The notes under the pieces: generated by a model
What the model was told of the DNA's origin: nothing
Seen by the model: the letters and a program-made list of their open reading frames with translations, nothing else
Database searches by the model: none
Assembly: GCF_000931445.1 (NCBI RefSeq)
Contig: NZ_CP010849.1
Coordinates: 1,054,001-1,118,000, forward strand
Reading direction: 5' to 3'
Source: Streptomyces cyaneogriseus subsp. noncyanogenus
GTDB taxonomy: Bacteria; Actinomycetota; Actinomycetes; Streptomycetales; Streptomycetaceae
DNA: 64,000 bases
Program-made: the position numbers and the translations under genes
Shown: one piece after another, positions 28,656-36,143 of the stretch
Layout of the letters: every line of letters begins with the position of its first letter
Position numbering within the stretch: position 1 is the stretch's first letter

Positions 28656-29906
28656 CTAGCCGAGCACGGCCAGCGGGTCGTCCAGCACGGGCTGCCAGGC
28701 CAGTTCGGCCGCGCCGACCAGGCTGTTGTGGTCGAGCGTGCACGGCAGGATCGGCACCCCGCCGCTCTGTCCCCACAGACTGCGGTCGGCGACGACCGCG
28801 CGCAGCCGGTCGGGGTCGGCGCCGAGGAGGGTGCGGTGCAGGCCGCCGAGGATGATCCGGTCCGGGTTGAGGATGTTGACCAGGCCGGCCAGCCCCAGGC
28901 CGAGCCGGTCGATGAGGGCCTCGGTCGCGGTGCGCACGGCCGGGTCGGCGTAGTCCCCGCGGATCAGGTCGTTGGCCTGCTGCAGCAGCGACACCTCGGG
29001 GCCCGGTTCGCGTCCGGCGGCGGTCAGGAAGGCCAGCGGATCGGCCTCCACGTCCAGGCAGCCCCGGCTGCCGCAGTGGCAGGGGCGGCCCTCGGGGTTG
29101 ACGGTGAGGTGGCCGACCTCCAGGGCGAGGCCGGAGCTGCCCCGGTGCAGACGGCCGTCGAGGACGAGGGCGCCGCCGACACCCCGGTGGCCCGTGGCCA
29201 CGCACAGCAGGTGGTGCGCGCCCCGGCCGGCACCGTGCCGGTGTTCGGCGAGCGCGGCGAGGTTGACGTCGTTCGCCGTGAACACGGGACCGTCGATACC
29301 GGCGGCGCGCACCTGCTCGGCGAAGATCTCCCGTACGGGCGCGCCCGCGGGCCAGGCCAGGTGGAGCGGGTTCAGCGCCAGCCCGGCCGGTTCGGCCACC
29401 GCGGAGGGCACGGCGAGCCCGGCGCCCACACAGCGCCGCCCGGTGGCGCGCAGCAGGCCGGCGCCCGCCTCGACGACGGAGCCGAGCACCTTCGCCGGGT
29501 CGGCGTCGACGACCTCGCAGCCGGGCGCGGTGGCGACGATCCGGCCCCCGAGCCCGACCAGCGCGGCCCGGAAACCGTCGGCGTGGACCTGGGCGGCGAG
29601 GGCGACGGGCCCGTCCTCGGCCACGGCCAGCCGGTGCGAGGGGCGGCCCTGCGAACCGGCCGCCGCGCCCGGCCGGGCGTCGACCCGGATCAGGCCGAGC
29701 GCCTCCAGTTCGGCGGCGACGGCACCGGCCGTGGCCCGGGTCACGCCGAGCTCGGCGGTGAGGACGGCACGGGTGGGCGCGCGTCCGGTGTGCACCAGCT
29801 CCAGCGCGGGCCCGAGCGCCCCCCGCCCCCGGTCCAGCCGTGTCCTGGTCGCGCTCGCCGGGGTGCTCCCTTCCCCCGTGCTCCGGGGGTCCGCCTTGCC
29901 GCTCAT
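28656..29906 (-). CDS. ROK-family transcriptional regulator
   Basis: A 416-aa NagC/XylR-type regulator. An N-terminal winged helix (APTRAVLTAELGVTRATAGAVAAELEALGLI, residues 43-73) is followed by a ROK sugar-kinase-like domain. The ROK zinc motif reads GHLTVNPEGRPCHCGSRGCLDVE. The Asp and ATP loop of active kinases are degenerate (LAAQVHADGFRAALVGLGG), fitting a regulator. It is divergent from nothing and sits between the hydrolase stump and alkB, so its regulon is not evident. Confidence 0.85.
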   Translation of the reverse strand: MSGKADPRSTGEGSTPASATRTRLDRGRGALGPALELVHTGRAPTRAVLTAELGVTRATAGAVAAELEALGLIRVDARPGAAAGSQGRPSHRLAVAEDGPVALAAQVHADGFRAALVGLGGRIVATAPGCEVVDADPAKVLGSVVEAGAGLLRATGRRCVGAGLAVPSAVAEPAGLALNPLHLAWPAGAPVREIFAEQVRAAGIDGPVFTANDVNLAALAEHRHGAGRGAHHLLCVATGHRGVGGALVLDGRLHRGSSGLALEVGHLTVNPEGRPCHCGSRGCLDVEADPLAFLTAAGREPGPEVSLLQQANDLIRGDYADPAVRTATEALIDRLGLGLAGLVNILNPDRIILGGLHRTLLGADPDRLRAVVADRSLWGQSGGVPILPCTLDHNSLVGAAELAWQPVLDDPLAVLG

Positions 29907-29942
29907 GAAGGCGAGTCTCCCATGATCCGCAGACCCGGACGC

Positions 29943-30605
29943 CTACGCGTCGGCCGGGAATCCACTGACCCGGAGCGTGATGTTCAGCCGCCCGGTCAGC
30001 CCCAGTCCGGGGGGCGCCGTGCCCGCGCGCACCCTGGGGACGCCGTGGTACGCGAGCCGGGACGGCCCCCCGAACACGAACAGGTCACCGCTGCGCAGCT
30101 CGACGTCGGTGCAGGGCCGGGCGCGGGTCTCGGTGTTGCCGAAGCGGAACACGCAGGTGTCGCCGAGGCTCAGGGAGACCACCGGGGCGTGTGACGTCTC
30201 GTCGGCGTCGCGGTGCATGCCCATGCGGGCGTCGCCGTCGTAGAAGTTGATCAGTGCGATGTCGTAGGGCGCCGGGTCCACCTGTGCCGCGCCGAGCGCG
30301 TCGGCCACCGCGCGGCGGCCCAGTTCGCCCAGCCAGGCGGGGAAGGGCTTCACCGGGGAGCCGTCGCCGTCGACGACGGTGCGGGCGTAGCCGTACGGGT
30401 ACCAGTGCCGGCCGAGGCACACCTGCCGGGCGGTCATCGTGCCGCCGCCGGGGGTGCGGACCGTGCGCAGTCCCGCGGGCGGGCGGGCCCACTCCCGGCA
30501 GGCGTCCAGGAGCGTTCTCTGCTGCGCGGCGTCCAGCCAGTCCGGTAGGTGCACCGCGCCGGGCGCGACCTCGGTCCGGGTCCGGGGGAACAGCTCGCCG
30601 TCCAT
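29943..30605 (-). CDS. alkB: AlkB-type 2-oxoglutarate/Fe(II) dioxygenase
   Basis: A 220-aa enzyme that oxidatively removes alkyl lesions (1-methyladenine, 3-methylcytosine) from nucleic acids. The iron site is visible as HRDAD (HxD) in MGMHRDADE and the distal His in LAYHGVPRV. The 2-oxoglutarate Arg lies in RLNITLRVSG. INFYDGDARMGMH is the AlkB-specific strand. ATG 30605 is preferred because GGGAGAC sits before it; ATG 30614 is also in frame. It is divergent from the RlmG-like gene with 56 bp between starts. Confidence 0.88.
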   Translation of the reverse strand: MDGELFPRTRTEVAPGAVHLPDWLDAAQQRTLLDACREWARPPAGLRTVRTPGGGTMTARQVCLGRHWYPYGYARTVVDGDGSPVKPFPAWLGELGRRAVADALGAAQVDPAPYDIALINFYDGDARMGMHRDADETSHAPVVSLSLGDTCVFRFGNTETRARPCTDVELRSGDLFVFGGPSRLAYHGVPRVRAGTAPPGLGLTGRLNITLRVSGFPADA

Positions 30606-30661
30606 GTCTCCCATCCTGCCCGAACGGGCCTGAGCTGCGGCTCGGCTAGCCTGGACGCACG

Positions 30662-31825
30662 ATGAACGACCACAGCGACCGTAGTGACCGCATGCCGACG
30701 CCGTGGGGCGAGCGGGTGCTGACCCGATTCCCCGAGGACGCGCGCGAGAGGCTGCGCGCCTGGGACGCCTCCGACGAGTACCTCCTGCGGCACCTCGCCG
30801 AGCGGCACCCGTCCCTGTCCGGCACGGTCGTGGTCGTCGGCGACCGGTGGGGCGCGCTGGTGACGGCGCTGGCGGGGCACCGGCCGGTGCAGATCACCGA
30901 TTCCTGGCTCGGCCGGGAGGCGACCCGGGCCAACCTGGCGCGCAACGGCGTCGAGCCGGACGCGGTCCGGCTGCTCACCACGCAGGACCCGCCGCCGGAG
31001 CGGATCGACGTCCTGCTGGTGCGGGTGCCCAAGAGTCTGGCGCTGCTGGAGGACCAGCTGCTGCGGCTGGCTCCGGCGGTGCACGCGGGCACGCTCGTGG
31101 TGGGCACGGGGATGGTCAAGGAGATCCACACCTCCACGCTGCGGCTGTTCGAGCGGATCATCGGCCCGACCCGGACCTCGCTGGCGGAGAAGAAGGCCCG
31201 GCTGATCTTCGCCACGCCGGATCCGGCGCTCGAGCGGCCCGCCAATCCGTGGCCGCTGCGCTACACCCTGCCCGACGGGATCGGGCCGGTCTCCGGCCGC
31301 CCGGTCGTGAACCACGCGGGGGTCTTCTGCGCCGACCGGCTCGACATCGGCACCCGCTTCTTCCTCCGGCACCTGCCCGAGCTCCGCGGTCCGCGGAAGG
31401 TGGTGGACCTCGGGTGCGGCAACGGTGTCGTCGGTACGGCGGTGGCGCTGTCCGGCCCGGGGGCCGAGGTGCTGTTCACCGACGAGTCGTTCCAGGCCGT
31501 GGCCTCGGCCGAGGCCACGTTCGCGGCGAACGGGGCGCCGGGGCAGGCGGAGTTCCGGGTCGGTGACGGGCTGTCCGGGGTGCCGGACGGCAGCGTCGAC
31601 CTGGTGCTGAACAATCCGCCGTTCCACACCCACCAGGCCACGACCGACGCCACGGCGTGGCGGATGTTCAGCGGGGCGCGGCGCGCACTGCGCCCCGGCG
31701 GCGAGCTGTGGGTGGTCGGCAACCGGCACCTGGGCTATCACGTCAAGCTGCGGCGCCTGTTCGGCAACAGCCGGGTGGTGGCCAGTGATCCGAAGTTCGT
31801 GGTGCTGAAGGCCGTCAGACGGTAG
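30662..31825 (+). CDS. RlmG/RsmC-like rRNA guanine-N2 methyltransferase
   Basis: A 387-aa two-domain methyltransferase. The N-terminal half is a degenerate Rossmann domain (VVVVGDRWGALVTALAG). The C-terminal half is catalytic: VVDLGCGNGVVGTAVAL (SAM loop) and LVLNNPPFHTHQ, the NPPF motif of N2-guanine methyltransferases. This duplicated layout is that of RlmG and RsmC; length agrees with RlmG (378 aa, 23S rRNA G1835). Its last 11 bp overlap the convergent aldolase gene. Confidence 0.83.
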   Translation: MNDHSDRSDRMPTPWGERVLTRFPEDARERLRAWDASDEYLLRHLAERHPSLSGTVVVVGDRWGALVTALAGHRPVQITDSWLGREATRANLARNGVEPDAVRLLTTQDPPPERIDVLLVRVPKSLALLEDQLLRLAPAVHAGTLVVGTGMVKEIHTSTLRLFERIIGPTRTSLAEKKARLIFATPDPALERPANPWPLRYTLPDGIGPVSGRPVVNHAGVFCADRLDIGTRFFLRHLPELRGPRKVVDLGCGNGVVGTAVALSGPGAEVLFTDESFQAVASAEATFAANGAPGQAEFRVGDGLSGVPDGSVDLVLNNPPFHTHQATTDATAWRMFSGARRALRPGGELWVVGNRHLGYHVKLRRLFGNSRVVASDPKFVVLKAVRR

Positions 31826-32690
31826 GGCCGCCGGGCGGTGGGCCGCCGAGCACGCGGACGATCTCGACGACCGTCCGGACCATGGCCTCCCGCCCCACCG
31901 TGAGGTAGCCCCGTGAGTCGACGGCCTCGGGGCGGGCGGCGAGGTACTCCCGGATGGCGCCGGTCATGGCGATGTTCAGGGCGGTGCCGACGTTGATCTT
32001 GGTGATGCCGTGGGCGACGGCCGCGGCGAGTTCGGCGTCCGGGAGGCCGGAGGAGCCGTGCAGGACGAGCGGCACGTCCAGGGTGCCGGCCAGGCGTTTG
32101 ACGAGGTCGTGGTCGAGGGCGGCGGTGCGGGTGGTCATCGCGTGCGCGCTGCCGACGGCGACCGCGAGGGCGTCCACCCCGGAGTCGGCGACGAAGGCGC
32201 GGGCCTCGGCGGGGTCGGTGCGGGCTCCGGGCGCGTGGGCGTCCAGCGGGGGTTGCCCGTTCTTGCCGCCCACCTGGCCCAGCTCGGCCTCGATCCACAG
32301 TCCCCGGGCGTGCGCCCAGTCGGCGGCCGCCCTGGTGGCGGCGAGGTTCTCGGCGTACGGCAGCCGGGAGGCGTCGTACATCACCGAGCTGAATCCGGCC
32401 TCGGGGGCCTGGCGCAGCAGGGTGTCGCTCTGGACGTGGTCCAGATGCAGGGCGACGGGCACGGTGGCGCGTTCGGCGGCGGCGACGGCGGCGCGGGCCA
32501 GGGGCAGCAGCCGCCCGTAGCGGTACTTCACCGCGTTCTCGCTGACCTGGAGGACGACGGGGGTGCCGGCGGTTTCGGCGCCGGCGACGACGGCTTCGAC
32601 GTGCTCCAGGGTGATGATGTTGAAGGCGGCGACGGCACGGCGCGCGGCTGCGGCGCGGGTGACCAGGTCGCCGGTGGTGGCGAGGGGCAC
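31815..32690 (-). CDS. gatY: Class II ketose-bisphosphate aldolase, tagatose-bisphosphate type
   Basis: A 291-aa zinc aldolase. Zn and substrate residues appear in ALHLDHVQS (HxDH-like), EAELGQVGG, VGSAHAM and LHGSSGLPD, then GITKINVGTALN. It most resembles GatY/KbaY/AgaY tagatose-1,6-bisphosphate aldolases rather than FbaA. The neighbouring agaS-like gene 37 bp upstream on the same strand and the divergent DeoR regulator point to catabolism of galactosamine or tagatose phosphates into triose phosphates. Confidence 0.83.
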   Translation of the reverse strand: MPLATTGDLVTRAAAARRAVAAFNIITLEHVEAVVAGAETAGTPVVLQVSENAVKYRYGRLLPLARAAVAAAERATVPVALHLDHVQSDTLLRQAPEAGFSSVMYDASRLPYAENLAATRAAADWAHARGLWIEAELGQVGGKNGQPPLDAHAPGARTDPAEARAFVADSGVDALAVAVGSAHAMTTRTAALDHDLVKRLAGTLDVPLVLHGSSGLPDAELAAAVAHGITKINVGTALNIAMTGAIREYLAARPEAVDSRGYLTVGREAMVRTVVEIVRVLGGPPPGGPTV

Positions 32691-32727
32691 GGGCCTGTCC
32701 CTTTCCGGGGTGCGGGCTTCCTGGTCG

Positions 32728-33609
32728 TCAGGGCGTGAGGATCACCGAGCGCGTGAGGTGGCGCGGGCGGTCGGGGTCCAGGCCGCGGGCGGCCGCGACG
32801 GCGACGGCGAGCCGCTGGGCGCGGACCAGTTCGGCCAGCGGGTCGAGATGGCCCTCGATCCACATCCCGCCGGTCTGCCGCACCTGACCGGCCAGGCCCC
32901 GGGGGGCTTCGCCGAACATCCAGGTGGCCGTGTTCCGGGTGGTGACGCTGATGGGGCCGTGGCGGTACTCCATCGCCGGGTACGCCTCGGTCCAGGACAG
33001 GGATGCCTCGCGCATCTTCAGCGCGGCCTCGTTGGCCAGTCCGACCGTCCAGCCGCGCCCCAGGAAGGTGAACTGGGCGCACTCCACGAGCCCTTCGGGC
33101 AGCTCGGCCGCGAGGGCGGCCCGGGCGTCGGCGACGGCGGCGTCGGTGTGCAGGCCCAGGTGGGCGCGGAGCAGGGTCAGCGCGGTGGTGGCGAAACGGG
33201 TCTGTACGACGGACCGCTCGTCGGCGTAGTCGAGGACGACGACGTCGTCGGCGGCGGCCATGACCGGGGTGCCGGGATCGGCGGTGACGGCGGTGGTGCG
33301 GGTACGGCCCCGCAACGCGCCCAGCAGCTCCAGGACTTCGGTGGTGGTGCCGGACCGGGTGAGGGCGACGACCCGGTCGTAGGCGCGGCCGGCGGGGAAC
33401 TCGGAGGCGGCGAAGGCGTCGGTCTCGCCCTGGCCCGCGCTCTCGCGCAGCGCGGCGGCGGCCTGGGCCATGAAGTAGGAGGTGCCGCAGCCGACGATCG
33501 CGACGCGCTCCCCGGAGGCGGGCAGTGCCGCCCGGTGCTGTGCCGCCTCGGACGCCGCGCGGGTCCAGCACTCGGGCTGGCCGGCCAGCTCTTGCGCGAC
33601 ATGGGACAT
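32728..33609 (-). CDS. agaS: SIS-domain sugar-phosphate isomerase/deaminase, AgaS-like
   Basis: A 293-aa protein with two sugar isomerase domains. The first has VAIVGCGTSYFMAQAAA and ALTRSGTTTEVLELLGAL (phosphate-binding Ser/Thr loop). The second has FTFLGRGWTVGLANEAALKMREAS and EAYPAMEYRHGPISV. These are shared with AgaS (galactosamine-6-phosphate deaminase/isomerase) and with the isomerase half of GlmS, but there is no glutaminase domain. Start MSHVAQELAGQP is chosen; an in-frame ATG at 33708 would run through the operator region. It leads the agaS-gatY unit. Confidence 0.82.
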   Translation of the reverse strand: MSHVAQELAGQPECWTRAASEAAQHRAALPASGERVAIVGCGTSYFMAQAAAALRESAGQGETDAFAASEFPAGRAYDRVVALTRSGTTTEVLELLGALRGRTRTTAVTADPGTPVMAAADDVVVLDYADERSVVQTRFATTALTLLRAHLGLHTDAAVADARAALAAELPEGLVECAQFTFLGRGWTVGLANEAALKMREASLSWTEAYPAMEYRHGPISVTTRNTATWMFGEAPRGLAGQVRQTGGMWIEGHLDPLAELVRAQRLAVAVAAARGLDPDRPRHLTRSVILTP

Positions 33610-33626
33610 GCCGTACCCCTCCCTGT

Positions 33627-33676
33627 AATGCTTGTTGCTGCAACGTACAGCGGGCTTTCGATCAGAATCAAGCATT
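33627..33676. promoter_or_regulatory. Operator region between agaS and the DeoR-type gene
   Basis: AATGCTTG at 33627-33634 and its exact complement CAAGCATT at 33669-33676 are spaced 42 bp apart, about four helical turns. Between them lies GTTGC-T-GCAAC (33634-33644). The arrangement, in a divergent promoter next to a DeoR-family gene, suggests two operator half-regions bridged by the oligomeric repressor. Confidence 0.55.
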
Positions 33677-33740
33677 TCGGGGGAAGCCGGGTGCGCTAGG
33701 GTCTCCACGACGCACGGAGCTCGGGGAAACGGAGATGCGG

Positions 33741-34520
33741 ATGTCGCGCGACGCCCGCTGGAAGGCGCTGCTGGAGCTGCTCGTCGAGCGCGGCCGGCTG
33801 GACGTCGAGGAGGCGGCGGCCGAGCTGGAGGTGTCGGCGGCGACGATCCGCCGCGACTTCGACCGGCTCGCCGAGCAGCAGATGCTCGTCCGCACCCGCG
33901 GTGGCGCGGTGGTGCACGGAGTCTCGTACGAACTGCCGCTGCGCTACAAGACGGCCCGCCGCGCCTCCGAGAAGCAGCGCATCGCCAAGGCGGTCGCCGC
34001 GCTCGTGGCGCCCGGCGAGGCGGTGGGGCTGACCGGCGGCACCACCACGACGGAGGTGGCCCGCGCGCTGGCGGAGCGCGGGGACCTCGCCGCCGGGACG
34101 CCCGCCCTGACCGTCGTCACCAACGCGCTCAACATCGCCAACGAGCTCGCCGTACGGCCCCAGTTCAAGATCGTGGTGACGGGCGGGGTCGCGCGGGCGC
34201 AGTCCTACGAGCTGATCGGGCCGCTGGCGGACGGGGTGCTGGGCCAGATCACGGTGGACGTGGCCGTGCTGGGAGTGGTCGCCTTCGACGTCGAACACGG
34301 CGCCGCGGCCCACGACGAGGCGGAGGCCGCGATCAACCGGCTGCTGTGCGAGCGCGCCGGGCGGGTGGTGGTGGCCGCCGACTCCAGCAAGCTGGGCCGG
34401 CGGGCCTTCGCGCGGATCTGCGCCGCGGAGGCGGTGGACACGCTGGTGACGGACGCGGCGGCCGACGCGGAGACGGTGCGCCGGTTCGAGGAGGCCGGGA
34501 TCGGCGTCGTGACGGCGTGA
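33741..34520 (+). CDS. agaR: DeoR-family regulator of amino-sugar genes (AgaR-like)
   Basis: A 259-aa DeoR/GlpR regulator. The winged helix is RWKALLELLVERGRLDVEEAAAELEVSAATIRRDFDRLAEQ, then TRGGAVV. The sensor domain has GLTGGTTTTEVARAL, VVTNALNIANEL, VVTGGVARAQSYELIGP and AADSSKLGRRAF, the sugar-phosphate site. It is divergent from agaS-gatY, which it most likely represses. ATG 33741 has GGAG six bases upstream; ATG 33735 is too close to it. Confidence 0.85.
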   Translation: MSRDARWKALLELLVERGRLDVEEAAAELEVSAATIRRDFDRLAEQQMLVRTRGGAVVHGVSYELPLRYKTARRASEKQRIAKAVAALVAPGEAVGLTGGTTTTEVARALAERGDLAAGTPALTVVTNALNIANELAVRPQFKIVVTGGVARAQSYELIGPLADGVLGQITVDVAVLGVVAFDVEHGAAAHDEAEAAINRLLCERAGRVVVAADSSKLGRRAFARICAAEAVDTLVTDAAADAETVRRFEEAGIGVVTA

Positions 34521-34556
34521 GGGCGGATCCCGGGCCGGTTCCGCGGCCCGGGGCCC

Positions 34557-34577
34557 CGGTACGGCGGTGCCGTACCG
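34557..34577. terminator. Hairpin between agaR and the convergent copper-locus gene
   Basis: CGGTACGGC (34557-34565) and GCCGTACCG (34569-34577) form a perfect 9-bp stem with a GGT loop, between two convergent stop codons. Confidence 0.65.
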
Positions 34578-34586
34578 CCCCGGCCG

Positions 34587-35573
34587 TCAGTGGCCGTGGC
34601 CGTCGGAGTGCCCGTCGCCCGGGCCGGGGCGCTCCTCCGCGGTGCCGGACGGCCGCTCCACGGCCTCCGGCACTCCCGCCCGGACCGTGAAGGCCGCGGT
34701 GTGCACGCGTCCTTCGTGCCGGAAGTCCAGGAAGAGCCGGTAGGTGCCGCCGCTGGGCGCGGTGGCCGTGAAGGAGACGGCCGGACCGGGCTTCGTCCTG
34801 CCGTCGCCGGGCTCGCCGCCAGGGTGGACGTGGAGGTAGGCGAGGTCTCCGGAGCGCAGGGCCACCAGGTGGCCGTAGGCGCCGAGGTAGGGCTGGAGGT
34901 CGGTCACGGGCCTGCCGTCGCGGGAGACCTTCAAGGTCAGCTCGCTCGCCCGGCCGGGGCGCAGGGTGCCGGCCAGTTCGACCTCGTAGCCGCCGGTCCT
35001 GGTGGTGGTGGCCGGGGCGGGCAGCTCCCGCGGCGCGTAATGGCCCGAGACGGCCAGGTCCGCGCCGAGCGTGAGGTTCCCGGCGCCCTTCCGCGCCGGG
35101 GTGAAGTCGGCGAAGACCCGGTAGCCGCCCGCGCGGGGCAGTTCGACGGGGGTGCTCCAGGTGCCGTCGGCGGCGCGTTGGGGGTGCAGGTGGCGGTAGG
35201 TCGTCAGGTCCCGCGAGGCCAGGATCAGATGGAGTTCCTTGCCGTGTTCGCGCCGGTAGGCGGTGACGGCGCGGTGGTCGCCGTCCCGGACGGTGAACCG
35301 CAGCGTGGTGCGTTCGCCGGCGGGAAGGCGCGGGGTGGCGAGGTCGAGCGTGTAGCCGTTCTCGGAGATCTGCAGTCCGGCGGCCGGGACGCTCGCGTGG
35401 GCCGTGTCCTCGCCGCCCGCCTCCGCCCCCGGTGAGGTCCGGCTGTGCGTGTCGTGGGCCGCGGGCGCGGTGTTCTCGACGACCGGGTCGACGCCCTTGC
35501 CCACGCCGTACGCGGTACCGAACGCCGCGGCCAGCGCGGCGGCGAAGGCCGTGATCCTCAATCCGGTGTTCAT
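34587..35573 (-). CDS. Secreted His-rich protein of the copper locus
   Basis: A 328-aa exported protein. A signal peptide (ITAFAAALAAAFGTAYG, residues 7-23) precedes a mature region of Ig-like beta strands. HLHP (about residue 130, YRHLHPQRA) and HVHP (YLHVHPGGE) repeat a His-x-His pattern and the C-terminus is GDGHSDGHGH, all suited to Cu(I)/Cu(II) binding outside the membrane. It is divergent from copZ-copA across three CsoR-like sites, which supports a copper-induced extracytoplasmic binding role. Family members are annotated only as hypothetical or heavy-metal-binding. Confidence 0.75.
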   Translation of the reverse strand: MNTGLRITAFAAALAAAFGTAYGVGKGVDPVVENTAPAAHDTHSRTSPGAEAGGEDTAHASVPAAGLQISENGYTLDLATPRLPAGERTTLRFTVRDGDHRAVTAYRREHGKELHLILASRDLTTYRHLHPQRAADGTWSTPVELPRAGGYRVFADFTPARKGAGNLTLGADLAVSGHYAPRELPAPATTTRTGGYEVELAGTLRPGRASELTLKVSRDGRPVTDLQPYLGAYGHLVALRSGDLAYLHVHPGGEPGDGRTKPGPAVSFTATAPSGGTYRLFLDFRHEGRVHTAAFTVRAGVPEAVERPSGTAEERPGPGDGHSDGHGH

Positions 35574-35642
35574 GGCGATGGTCTCCCTCGTGCGAACACG
35601 GCCTCCGTCCGGGGGGACGGAAGGCCCTTCATGCAGCTCACC

Positions 35643-35659
35643 ATACCCCCCTAGGGTAT
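35643..35659. promoter_or_regulatory. CsoR-like copper operator 1
   Basis: ATACCC-CCCTA-GGGTAT is a near-perfect palindrome of the TACCCC/GGGGTA type bound by CsoR repressors in actinobacteria. It lies 70 bp upstream of the secreted His-rich protein start. Confidence 0.72.
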
Positions 35660-35690
35660 GAAGTCAATCGGTGACAGGACTTGCACCGGG

Positions 35691-35705
35691 TACCCCATGG
35701 GGGTA
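35691..35705. promoter_or_regulatory. CsoR-like copper operator 2
   Basis: TACCCC-ATG-GGGGTA, centred about 47 bp (4.5 helical turns) from operator 1, inside the divergent promoter region. Confidence 0.7.
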
Positions 35706-35724
35706 TACATGGAGCTCGTCAGCC

Positions 35725-35745
35725 GGATACCCCAGCCGGGTATCC
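35725..35745. promoter_or_regulatory. CsoR-like copper operator 3
   Basis: GGATACCC and GGGTATCC flank a 5-bp spacer, a perfect inverted repeat. It is 34 bp before the copZ start codon, where bound repressor would block copZ-copA transcription. Confidence 0.72.
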
Positions 35746-35779
35746 GAACCGCATCCGCACAGCCCCACAGGAGGCCCGC

Positions 35780-36061
35780 ATGTCCTCGTCCTGCTGCTCC
35801 CCCGACGGCCACTGCTCCACCGGCACCACCGCCACCGCCACCGCGGAGCCCGTCACCACGGCCTACGCCGTCTCCGGGATGAGCTGCGGCCACTGCAAGG
35901 CCACGCTCACCAAGGTGATCGGCGAGCTGGACGGCGTCACCGGTGTCGAGGTCGACGTCGCCGCCGGCCGGGTCACCGTCACCAGCGCCGCCGAGCCGGA
36001 CGACGCCCTGATCGCCGGGGTCGTCGACGAGGCCGGCTACGAGCTGACCGGCCGCGTCTGA
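35780..36061 (+). CDS. copZ: Copper chaperone (HMA domain)
   Basis: A 93-aa cytoplasmic copper carrier that delivers Cu(I) to the export ATPase. The metal motif GMSCGHC (Cys36, Cys39) starts an HMA domain with the expected KVIGELDGVTGVEVDVAAGRVTV fold and ends at YELTG. The N-terminus has extra Cys/His (SSCCSPDGHC) that could bind another ion. A frame extending upstream is ignored because it would run through the operators. copA follows after 82 bp. Confidence 0.88.
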   Translation: MSSSCCSPDGHCSTGTTATATAEPVTTAYAVSGMSCGHCKATLTKVIGELDGVTGVEVDVAAGRVTVTSAAEPDDALIAGVVDEAGYELTGRV

Positions 36062-36143
36062 CCCCGCCGCCCTCCCCGCACGGCCGGGGCCCGGTGCCCC
36101 GGGTCCCGGCCGGTGCCCCGTACGACCCGTATGAGGAGCAGCC

